From positions 124,001 to 188,000 of the forward strand of contig JABAKD010000106.1 of assembly GCA_012845835.1 (NCBI GenBank): 64,000 nucleotides of DNA, read 5' to 3'. The notes beneath the pieces were generated by a model, which saw only the letters and a list, made by a program, of their open reading frames with translations, was not told the DNA's origin and did no database searches. Both the position numbers and the translations under genes were made by a program. Shown here piece after piece: positions 55,076 to 64,000 of the stretch. The first letter of the stretch is position 1. Each line of letters opens with the position of its first letter. This DNA comes from Undaria pinnatifida. Taxonomy: Eukaryota; Sar; Phaeophyceae; Laminariales; Alariaceae.

Positions 55076-56094
55076 TTCGCAGCCCAACGCTAGCTGGCGC
55101 ACCCTTCGGGTCCCATTGTAGGTATAGCGTAAGCTGTTCCTATCAGTGGTCTTCGTTACAACCCTCAGTGGTCTTCGTTACAAACCTTTCTAACCTAATG
55201 CGAACGAAGTAACGTCGTTGAGCGCGCACGCGTTAAGCGCGCCATCAAACATTTACGCTGTGTGCTACTTTCCCTCGTGTCCGTTGTCGGTGGCATTGCA
55301 TGACCAACTCACCTTGCTGAATGTTTTCAATGTGCACCTCTGTCTCAAATGTTAATGTTATGAACACAGAGAGAGGTTGGCTTCATGTAGATGGGTGGAC
55401 ATAACAGTTTGGCGCCAGGAACACACACTTATTGATTATTAATCGTAGCTATAACATCTGATACGCACTTTTAGTCATAATGGTATCATATGCTGCAGCA
55501 GCGGCAGTAGCAGTATTTCGAAAGCTTCGTACACAAGTCACTGAAAAATAGTCATGGTGGTAGTACATGTGTGCACATGTCGAATGTTTCTTCTTGCGGA
55601 TATGTCGAATTATTATTATAATCTATGTTATGGTTATGTCCAACTACCCGATCCCCGTATAGTAACACGCAATGTGGAGCTGAGATGTAGGTCAAGTGCT
55701 ATCGAGAAAGAATCGATGCTGTACAACGCAGCACCGCAGTTGACAGGGCGGAAGTCTAACCATGAAATAGGTGCTTCGTTAAACCAGGGCGCGCAAGTCC
55801 CCCCCACGGCGGCAACGTTAACACACACAAAGCAACGGCTCGCAGTGTTCGATTGCTGTAAGTAGTAGCTGCGGGAAGCGTCACTGCTGCTGTTGTAGTG
55901 CCAAGATTTCAAGATTCGCCTTTCTTTGCGAGCAAGGATTGTGCCGCAACTCGGCCGCAAGGCAAGGCACAAACGATACTATCTGTGGTGGTAACGTCCC
56001 CGTGGTATCATATGGTACCCACCGCAGGAACCCGAGGTACGAACTTGATACCGGATACCAGTTACCACGTAGGATATGTGTATCCCGTCACCGG
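55076..56094. other. No gene recognised
   Basis: A 103-codon plus frame (55554-55865) and a 112-codon minus frame overlap it; neither has a motif. A short tandem, CAGTGGTCTTCGTTACAA, is at 55145-55183. Confidence 0.35.
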
Positions 56095-56545
56095 TTATTC
56101 GAGTTACAGGATTCACTCGATAAACTGATGCATTTCCTTCCATAGCTGTCAGATTCTGTCCACCTCAGAAACGGGTTTATAGTTTCCGCGCACAGACTGA
56201 CTAACATCACCCTGTTGACCCTGATAGCTACACAAGCTGTAGTTGCAAGGGGAGTGGCCGACCTATATCCTTGATGAGGACACACAACCCGTAATACGCG
56301 CGATCGGAGTATCACACACTGCTTGCAAATATGAGTTTCGACAAAATAGTCGACCTCACAGCTGGAGTGGATTTTCAATTTTTATAACAGATATTGCAAG
56401 GGGAGTCGCCGACCTATATTCTTAACGAGGACACACAACCCGTAATACGCGCGATGCGAGTATCACTCACAGCTTGCGAAGATGACTTTTGACAAAATAT
56501 TCGATCTCACAGCTGGAGTGTATTTCAATTTTTTTTAATATACCA
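56095..56545 (-). mobile_element. Foldback FB, two right-hand ends in tandem
   Basis: The first end (56095-56390) includes the GTTTCCGCGCACAGACTGAC block and finishes CTCACAGCTGGAGTGGATTT. A second, shorter end (56393-56545) starts again at TTGCAAGGGGAGTCGCCGAC. This mirrors the end duplication seen at 3169-3711. Confidence 0.8.
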
Positions 56546-57360
56546 GGTATAGACTATATATATTTTACTAGACAGCTTCAGCAAACCGTTGTCCCCGCGC
56601 TATGCGATTAAACCTGCCAATCACAAGGCTCTTCAGGGCCTCCTGCTTCCCCCAGGATCGAACGTATAGCTTCTTTTTTGTGCGCCACTCTCTATGGCTG
56701 AAATCGCCGTCACTATACGCAGCAGCTACGGCCTATCTATGGTCGCCTCCCTATAGTATGGAAGGCCTTGTATCTAGCAGGGCCAGGGGGGGCGGATGTG
56801 TACCGTCCGCTGTGCATTCGGGTTTACATAGGATTTAGCATGACGTGTATGCACTATATGGCCTCGCATATCTAGCAGGTAAGGGGAGGCGGCTCTCTAT
56901 CGCCCCCTGTGTTCAGTTAATGTAGGATATTGCATCGTGGTTTGGGGAGGGGGCGGTGTCAGGTACCCCCCCCCTGTCGGGAGGCTCGAAGTTGAAAAAG
57001 TTGAGGTAAGGCGTCGGAAAATAATATCCGGGCCCTCTCGCAAATCTCTAATTATTTGAAATGAAACGCCATTATCAGCGACAATCCGGGGAACCGGGTT
57101 CAATGTCCCCGGTGACAGGGAACAACACTTGCTTGGACACGCGAAAAAAGAAGGTTCGGAAGGAAAAGGTCGGAGTCATCGATTCAACTGCTGCTCTCGC
57201 TTTGTTTCCACAGCTCGTTGTGGTCGTATCGATCCTTTTATGGAGACTTACGCTGCGTCTGGCATGACATATGACGGGTGTAAAACGTGCCAAGACGCGA
57301 TATAGCGAGTAAGACGCGCCTCACACCGTCAGTCGGATTAAGACATCATTATTTAATGAC
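56546..57360. other. No gene recognised
   Basis: ATGGTCGCCTCCCTATAG-like and TATCTAGCAGG words recur near 56740-56890. A 68-codon lysine-rich frame (57061-57267) has no match. Nothing can be named. Confidence 0.35.
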
Positions 57361-57610
57361 ATGTCTCAGACGATTGCGCTTACCCCCCCTCCCCCCAACC
57401 CCCCCTCCGCCCCCCGCTATTGAACTCCCGCCCCCCCACCCGCCCCGCCCCCGCCCCACCTCACCGGTTGTACCACTTCCAGGATATGGATAATAAACTG
57501 ATACATTCCTTCTACATCCGTCAGATTTTGTTCTCCTCCAAACTTATTATATCGTTTTCATTGTTTCAATCTTTCCGCGCACAGAATGATTCGTCCCCCC
57601 CCCCCTCCCC
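57361..57610 (-). repeat. Foldback FB fragment, decayed
   Basis: C-rich tract, then CACCGGTTGTACCACTTCCA, AAACTGATACATTCCTTC, CCGTCAGATTTTGTTCTCC and TTTCCGCGCACAGAATG, in the order of an FB right arm but strongly diverged. Confidence 0.6.
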
Positions 57611-58189
57611 GGCGTTGGTTGACAACGACGCTGTGAAACATGTCGATCACTGCGTGAGCTAGACAGCAATATGGTCCTGGTTTTCTATATTTTTTTTTGG
57701 CCGTCATCGAGATGGTTATGGATTTGGATCAATGTTGTGGGTGGAGAACCCGAACCCTGTAAAAGGGGAATGATCGCATCACGTTGCTGGTGAAAATGTG
57801 GCAAGGCACCAATGGGGCAGTTACATAGCTATACGCATTGCTGTCTCTGGAGTGGCCACACCAGAACCCAAAGCAACTCATTGGCACTGCAAGAAACTAG
57901 GCGCAAGGTGCCGAAGTCCATCTCACGAGCGGTTCTTGGAAGGATGGAGTTCATCCTTCATGCCATTCATTCGCCGAACACCTTGCGGCGCTTCGCTCTT
58001 GGTGCGTGCAAGCAATGTTTGCCTGGTTGGTGAAAACCCGACGTGCTCCGTCTCGGCATAGTAGGGTGCAAGGGTCTATGGCCATACGACTACGGCCATG
58101 CACAAGCTGAGTACCCGCCCCCCCCCCCCCCCCCCCCGCCCCCTAGAAAACTCCGCTCTCCCTTCACCGATCATACTACTCACAGAGTG
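57611..58189. other. No gene recognised
   Basis: An 87-codon plus frame (57798-58061) without motif, then a C run at 58118-58140. Confidence 0.35.
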
Positions 58190-59232
58190 TATTATAAAAA
58201 TAAAAATTCACTTCACCAGCTGTGAGATCAAATATTTTGTCGAAAAGCATCTTTGCAAGCTGTGTGTGATACTCCGATCGCGCGCATTACGGGTTGTGTG
58301 TCCTCATTATTAAGGATATAGGTCGGCGACTCCCGTTGCAACTACAGTGTAGCTATCAGGGTCAACAGGGTGATGTTAGGCAGTCTGTGCGCGGAAACTA
58401 TAAAACCCGTTTTTGAGGGGGACAAGACCTGACAGCTATGGAAGAAAATGCATCAGTTTATCAAGTGAATACTGTAAGTCGAAAAATCGGTAAGGGGAGG
58501 GCGGATGTTTTAAGGACGTGGGGGCCTGATTTTGATCAAAAGAAGGGCGAGAGGGAGGGAAGGGGGGGGACGGGACGGGTGGGGCAAGTCAATTTGTGCG
58601 TGGAAACTATAAATCCTTCTTGTGGGGGAGGGGGGGGGAAATGTGCCGGGGGGGGGGGCGGGGGGCGGGGGGGAAGGGCTTTAGGTCGCATAGATGTAGG
58701 GGTTTGCTATACGCGTGGTGCTAGGTCAAGGCGATGGTGCGGGTGGTGGGGAAGGAGGGGGCGTTGGTGGCGGGGGTGGGTAGGAATTGCAGCCGCGGCA
58801 TGGACGGCTCTAAAGCGATAACGAGGCGATACTCAGCGCGTGCAAGTGTTTATTACTCTGCCGGATTTTGATATTAGGTGGGGTGTGTAAGGTGGAGAAA
58901 GCGAGGAAAAAAAAAAAGGAAAAAAAAGGGGGGGGGGGGGGGCGGGCGGCGCCGGCAAGAGTTTTCAAGAGCTTTAGGTCTATATGATAAACCGATGCCT
59001 TTCTTTCCCAAGCTGTCAGATGTTGCCCCCCTCAAGAACTTGTTTTGGAGTTTCCGCGCACAGATTGATTAACGTCATCCTGTTGACCCTGGTCCAAGCT
59101 ACACGGTAGTTCTTGAGTGGTTCTAGGGGGAGTCGCCAAACTATACGTATCCTTAATGACGACACTCAGTAATACGCGCGATCGGAATATCACACGCAGC
59201 TTGTGCACAGATGAGTGTCGACGAAACCCTCC
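58190..59232 (+). mobile_element. Foldback FB7
   Basis: Left arm 58190-58980 as in FB1, with AGCTGTGAGATCAAATATTT, GACGTGGGGGCCTGATTTTG, G runs and CATAGATGTAGGGGTTTGCT. A short, more diverged right end (58990-59232) has TTTCCGCGCACAGATTGATT and ends in GTCGACGAAACCCTCC. The right arm lacks the C-rich part. Confidence 0.8.
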
Positions 59233-59703
59233 ACGAGGTTGTGTTCTGTAGGGTACGTACAAACCACACCCGGGGTATATATCCCGGGTAATACCTTACA
59301 AAGAACTTCTGTAAGTTATGTACGACATTCATACCCGTACCCGGAAATATTGGAAGTTCTGTACAACACTCATACTCGTCCGGAACTTCTGGAAGGTCTG
59401 TACAACAATGCCACAAATACCCGGGGTACGAGTATACCATTTCTAAAACTTTACGTCCGTGCTGGCACAATACCCGGAACTTCTGTGAGTTCTGTGACAC
59501 TCCCCTACCGTACCCGGAATTTCTGAAAGTTCTGTACGATCTCTGTACCCTTATCAGGAACTTCTGTGGCTTTTATGAAACTGTGGCACAGGACCCGGGG
59601 TACGGGTAAAACTTTCTTTGTTGCAATACCCGGAGAGCCCATGTATTCAATCACTTTTACCAGCCAAAGTATGAGCTATCATGTATTTTTACCCACCGAG
59701 TGT

Positions 59704-59880
59704 CGTACAATTCGACGCGAGTCGACGAGAGCATTTTTCCCGCGATAAAAATGTCATCATGGAGGGACGTACGACCGCCGTAGCGAGAGGGGAGGCGGGC
59801 CCGCGATGTGACCCCGGATCTGAGCTATACTACTGGGAGGGAGCGCGAGAGTAATGTTAGGAAAATAATGGGATGGAAAA
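59704..59880 (+). repeat. Dispersed repeat Z, copy 3
   Basis: ACAATTCGACGCGAGTCGAC, then TGTGACCCCGGATCTGAGCT and TACTACTGGGAGGGAGCGCG. Same order as 931-1100. Confidence 0.7.
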
Positions 59881-60380
59881 AAAGGAGAAATGTGTACTAT
59901 TAATATGTACCACATTAAAATATACTACATTATAATGTAATGTTTCTTCAGTGACACAATTTGAACACCGAAGAGCAGTAGTAAGTGTGATTTATAACTA
60001 GAACCAAACAGCGAAATATGGTAGGTCCTGTTCATGTCACTTTCGTTTCTAAGGGCTTTTATGAATCGATAATATTTATATTCAGTAATGAATCGAATTG
60101 AGTTTGATTCGATTTGGTGGAAACACAGCAATATTGGCTCCTGTCGGGAGACCACGCATTGCGAATTGTCAATATTTTATTTTTCCGATCGGAATGAGAG
60201 TGGCGACGATGCAGCTACATATCATCGACGTCTTAAACTGTCATCGTTTGTTTTCAGTACTCGTTCAGTAGCTTCGCTCCTTTGTCGAGGCACTTGACTT
60301 ATCGGTCTGGTGTGGAAAAATGGGGCTTTCAGCCGTATTTTTGGTTGATGCGCGACAGCCGGGGTACCCTAACCCTTGCC
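59881..60380. other. No gene recognised
   Basis: AT-rich, with ATTAATATGTACCACATTAA-like words at 59897-59940. Frames below 80 codons. Confidence 0.4.
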
Positions 60381-60465
60381 GGTCGCCCCGGTGGCGTATC
60401 AGGTTATCCTCGAGCCCGATATTTTGGGTCAGTTCCGCGAGTTTGGCGCCCCCCGAATGCATAAT
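60381..60465 (+). mobile_element. tRNA-derived SINE, head only (copy 4)
   Basis: GGTCGCCCCGGTGGCGTATC, AGGTTATCCTCGAGCC and a B box decayed to GAGTTTGGCGCCCCCCGA. The copy stops at AATGCAT, and the minisatellite resumes at GTTCTGTAGGGTA. Confidence 0.75.
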
Positions 60466-61089
60466 TGCAAGGTTAGGTTCTGTAGGGTATGCACAAACCA
60501 TACCCGGGGTATATATCCCGGGTAATACCTTACAAAGAACTTCTGTGAGTTCTGTAGGACATTCATACCCGCACCCGAAACGGCTGGAGTTCTGTAGGAC
60601 ATTCATACCCATACCCGGAACCTCTGGAAGTTCTGTACGGCAGTGCCACAAATACCCGGGGTACGGGTATAATACCCGAGGTACGGGTGCATATCATTTT
60701 TATTTCGTGTGTGAGTTCCGTACGCCCGTGCCACAATACCCGGAACTTCTGTGAGATACGTAACACTGCCGTTACGTACCCGGAATTTATGTAAGTTCTG
60801 TAAGATCCCCATACCCTAGTAACCCGGAACTTCTGTGACTTCTGTGAGACCGTGGCACAAACAATACCCGAGGTACGGGTACACCCGTGTTACACTTTTT
60901 TTTTTTATCGTCCCAGAGATCCAGGAAAAAAACGCTCGAGCTCCATACACTTTCGTTTGTGTACCAGTGTTACAATACCCGGGGAGCCAACATGCACTAA
61001 TTCAGGGTTCATATCCCGAAGAGTGATGTCATGTCTTGTCGTCAGTGAAACCAACCGAACACCGAATGTAGAGCAGTGGCAGTACGTGT

Positions 61090-63320
61090 CGTATATTATA
61101 AAAATTAACATACACTCCAGCTGTGAGATCGGAGATTTCGTCGAAACTCATTACATTATTATATAGTTGCACGTACTGCAGGTCCTGTCGATGTTACTTT
61201 ACTTTCGTTTCTAGCCCGTGGGCACGTATTATAAAATTTCAAATACACTTCACCAGCTGTGGATCGAATATTTTGTCGAACTCATCTTTGCAAGCTGTGT
61301 GTGATACTCTCATCGCGCGTATTACGGATTGTGTGTCCTCATTGAGGATTTTTTTTTTTTTTCGCACACATCTACTTTCCAGCTTCTGAACAAGCCGCGG
61401 TCACAGGTGTCGTCCCTTCTCCCCCCCGGTTCTTGCCTTCAACTTTTATCGCGCATAGGGTTCAGCAATCCCCCTGCTCGTCGATTTTTCATCGAGTGTT
61501 GCTAACTCACGCTCTCGCGCTTTCCGCAAGTCAATTTGTGCACAAGAACAAGTCCCAACGAATTCATACGAGTATGCACTCGGCGGGGCTCGAACTCACG
61601 AAACTGACCTATACCAGGCTTGAGGATAACCTGATACGCCACCGGGGCGATATAGGTTGCAACTACAGTGTAGCTATCAGGGTCAACAGGGTGATGATCG
61701 GCAGTCTGTGCGCGGAAACTATAAGACCCGTTTCTGAGGAGGACAAAACCTGACAGCTGTGGAAAGAAATGCATCAGGTTATCAAGTGAATACTGTAAGT
61801 CGATTAATCGCTAAGGAAGGGGAGGGCGGAGGTTTTAAGGACGTGGGGGCCTGATTTTGATCAAGAGAGGGGCGGGAGGGGGGGAAGGGGGGGGAGGGGA
61901 CGGGTGGGGCAGGTCAATTTGCGCGTGGAAACTATAAAACCTTGTTGTGGGGGAGGGGGGGGGGAAATGTGCCGGGGGGGGGGCGGGGGGCGGGGGGGGA
62001 TCGCTTTAGGTCGCATAGATGTAGGGGTTTGCTATACGCGTGGTGCTAGGTCTAGGCGATGGTACGGGTGGTGGGGAATGAGGGGGCATTGTTGGGGGCG
62101 GGGGAATTGCAGCAGCGGCATGGACGGCTCTAAAACGATAACGAGGCGATACCCAGCGCGTGGAAGTGTTTATTACTCTGGCGGGTTTCGATATTAGGTG
62201 GGGCGTTTAAGCAAGAGAAAGCGAGGAAAAACAAAAAAAAAAGGGGAGGGGGGGGGGGCGGGAAGGGTTTTCACGAGGTTTAGGTAACATATAATATGCT
62301 CCCCCCCCCCCCCCCCCTCCAACGCCCCCTCTTTCCCGACCACCTGCACGATCACGTAGACCTAGCACCACGCGTATAACAAGCTGATACATATATTATT
62401 TGTGACCTAAACCTCCTCAAAAACCTCTTCCCCCCCCCCCCCCCCCCCCTCTTGCTCTCCCTTACTCAAACGCCCCACCAAATATCGAAATCCGCCACAT
62501 TAATAAACACTTCACGCACAGGATATCACCTCATTATCTTTCGAGAGCCATCCATGCCGCTGTGTCCCCCCCCCCCCCGCCTCGAACGCCCCTTTCTTCC
62601 CCATCACCCGCACCTTCGCCTAGACCTAGCACCACACGTATAACAAACCTCTCACCTAAAACCCTTCCCCCCCCCCCCCCCCCCCCCCGCCCCCCGCCCC
62701 CGCCCCCACCCCCCACCCTCCCCCCCCCCAACCCATCCCAACCCCACCCCCTCGAACACTCCACCCTCTCTTTACTCACTGATTGTACGACTTACCCCAG
62801 AATATACACGATAAACTGATGTATTATTTCCAAAAATGTCACATTTGTCCCCTCGAAATAATGTATAGTTTCCAGGCACATATCGACCTGCCCCCCCCCC
62901 CCCCCCCCCCCCCCCCGCCCCCAACAATATACTGGTGCCAAAACCGTCAGATTTATCCCCTCGAAAGGATTTATAGCTTACATGCACAAATTGCCCCTTT
63001 CCCCCCCCCCCCCCCCCCCGCCCCCCTCCAAACCCGCTCGCTTTTGATCAAAACCAGGCCCCCCCTTTGCCTTCACAGCTGTCAGATTTTGTCCCCCTCA
63101 GAAACGGGTTTTATAGTTTCCGCGCACAGACTGACTAAAATCATCCTGTTGACCCTGATAGCTACACTGTAGCTGTAAGGGGAGTCGCCGACCTATATCC
63201 TTAATGAGGACACACAACTCGTAATGCGCGCGATCGGAGTATCACACACAGCTTGCAAAGATGAGTTTCGACGAAATCTTCGATCTCACAGCTGGAGTGT
63301 ATTTTAATTTTTATAATAAT
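61090..63320. mobile_element. Foldback FB8 with duplicated ends and a nested SINE
   Basis: FB ends at 61100-61150 and 61225-61348, then a SINE, then the rest of the left arm (61650-62290). The right side (62390-63320) holds C runs at 62431-62449, 62668-62688, 62892-62916 and 63001-63019 and ends CTCACAGCTGGAGTGTATTT. The left arm shows G runs. The right arm carries the duplicated ATTTATCCCCTCGAA-AGGATTTATAGC unit, as at 48675-49455. Confidence 0.8.
61349..61649 (-). mobile_element. tRNA-derived SINE, copy 5, nested in FB8
   Basis: On the minus strand it runs from GCCCCGGTGGCGTATCAGG through GTGAGTTCGAGCCCCGCC to a clean A run (T at 61349-61362). It interrupts the foldback sequence between CCTCATTGAGGAT and ATAGGTTGCAACTACAG, which are continuous in other copies apart from a few missing bases. 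A GAT on both sides may be a short target duplication. Confidence 0.88.
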
Positions 63321-63590
63321 ATTAAAATACACTCCAGCTATGAGATCAAGCATTCGGTCGACACTGATGTTCGCAACATTGTGTGTGATCCTCCGATCGC
63401 GCGTATTAACCATATATATATGGGCTTACTATACGCGGGGTGCTGGGTCTAGGCGATCGTGCGGAGTGGGGTTTTGCAGGGGAGGAGGGGGGATGAATGA
63501 ATGCTACGTCATGGATGTAGAGCGGGGGAAAAAATGGGGGCGGGGGGGGGGGGGGGGGGGGGAGTTTTTTCCAGCGGTTAGGTCACATAT
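63321..63590 (+). repeat. Foldback loop-type segment
   Basis: AAAATACACTCCAGCTATGA, GGTCGACACTGATGTTCGCA, GCTGGGTCTAGGCGATCGTG and GGATGAATGAATGCTACGTC match the FB1 loop (4445-4640), followed by a G run. So the FB1 loop is itself an FB-like sequence. Confidence 0.75.
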
Positions 63591-63654
63591 CAGGGTACTC
63601 CGCGGGAATTTTCCCGTCACGGTTTTCCCGTCGTAATAGGCGGATACGGGACGG

Positions 63655-63840
63655 TAGCGGAATACCGTCAAAATTCGCGATACCGTATACCGCCAAAGTC
63701 GGTACCGTCAAAGAACGAGAATCCGCTTCCCGTTTAAAAAGTACCGTATTTTTCAAAACCGCCAAAAAAATACCGTCATGATGCAGTACCGTCAAAAAAG
63801 TACCGCCATGTGCCAATACCGTCAAAACAGTTCCGGCAAG
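63655..63840 (+). repeat. TACCGTCAAAA interspersed array
   Basis: TACCGTCAAA or TACCGCCAAA words recur about ten times with variable spacers between 63660 and 63830. Near 63610-63655 there are related CCCGTCACGGTTTTCCCGTC words. Confidence 0.75.
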
Positions 63841-63856
63841 ACAAGTATGTCTGTGA

Positions 63857-63915
63857 ATTGCCGGTAGTCCAGTAGGTAGCGGGCACGACGGTGAGTTTTT
63901 GAACCCTCACTGATG
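63857..63915 (+). other. Possible tRNA-like SINE head
   Basis: GCCGGTAGTCCAGTAGGTAG resembles an A box, and GGTGAGTTTTTGAACCCTCA a weak B box with a GTGAG/CTCAC stem, 25-30 bp apart. T runs follow. The B box lacks TTCGA, so this is tentative. Confidence 0.35.
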
Positions 63916-64000
63916 TCCTCTTTTTTTTTTCATAACTTCGAGTAATTTTTTTTTTTGTTGTAGGATTTTTGGTTCAGTTGGTTGCGTTTCGGAAGAACCA

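Larger units (their letters stand above)
59240..60900 (+). repeat. Minisatellite of CCGGAACTTCTGTGAGTTCTGT type
   Basis: A degenerate 30-35-bp unit, (TA)CCCGGAACTTCTGTGAGTTC-TGTACGACATTCATA, recurs many times at 59240-59620 and 60476-60900. It alternates with CCCGGGGTACGGGTATA palindromic words. The two blocks share a long start (GTTCTGTAGGGTA, CCCGGGGTATATATCCCGGG, ATACCTTACAAAGAACTTCT). Between them lie repeat Z copy 3 and a SINE head. Confidence 0.8.

Noticed and set aside
59240-60900. Heat-shock-element array (GAAC-TTC words)
   Set aside because: GAA and TTC blocks do not alternate at the 5-bp spacing that heat-shock factor needs.

Overview
This window looks like an intergenic, transposon-rich stretch of a nuclear eukaryotic genome. 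I see no prokaryotic operon, CRISPR array, rRNA gene or intact tRNA gene, and almost no long open frame that is not low-complexity. The organism is most likely a stramenopile, and a brown alga is my best guess. The reasons are short interstitial TTAGGG arrays, a secreted beta-helix protein of the polymorphic-membrane-protein type split into tiny exons, a tyrosine-recombinase retrotransposon, Copia and LINE relics, and abundant trinucleotide repeats. The lineage is inferred, not proven.

Region by region: 0-3 kb holds a tRNA-like SINE, a dispersed repeat and a degenerate tandem array. 3.2-5.5 kb is a large foldback element with G-rich and C-rich arms. 5.9-13.2 kb is a complete but frame-broken tyrosine-recombinase (YR) retrotransposon. 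It shows the split direct repeat layout A1-genes-B1-A2-B2, a gag-like ORF with internal repeats, reverse transcriptase, RNase H and a recombinase whose domain was amplified together with a foreign hairpin-rich repeat. 15-17.3 kb is a LINE whose 3' end is an AAC tail. 17.3-26.4 kb carries tandem repeats, a second foldback family, a mariner-like TIR element, another LINE end and another SINE.

27.2-28.5 kb has two 81-bp minus-strand exons of a beta-helix protein. 28.9-32.6 kb is a Copia-type LTR element with a perfect 5-bp target duplication that keeps gag and protease motifs but shows no integrase or reverse transcriptase. A hAT transposase remnant follows at 33.1 kb. 34-43 kb holds foldback arms, a SINE, a LINE end, a 540-bp CTA microsatellite and the best copy of the hairpin-rich repeat. 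43.8-44.6 kb is a DNA element with 57-bp inverted ends. 46.5-48.3 kb has the first exon, with a signal peptide, and one 81-bp exon of a beta-helix gene. 48.7-64 kb is mainly foldback copies, microsatellites, a minisatellite of a GGAACTTCTGTGAGTTCTGT type, a SINE nested in a foldback element and a TACCGTCAAAA array.

The only candidate host genes are the minus-strand beta-helix exons. The rest is a layered record of insertions: SINE into foldback, LINE against LINE tail, hairpin repeat into YR element, and LINE between tandem units.
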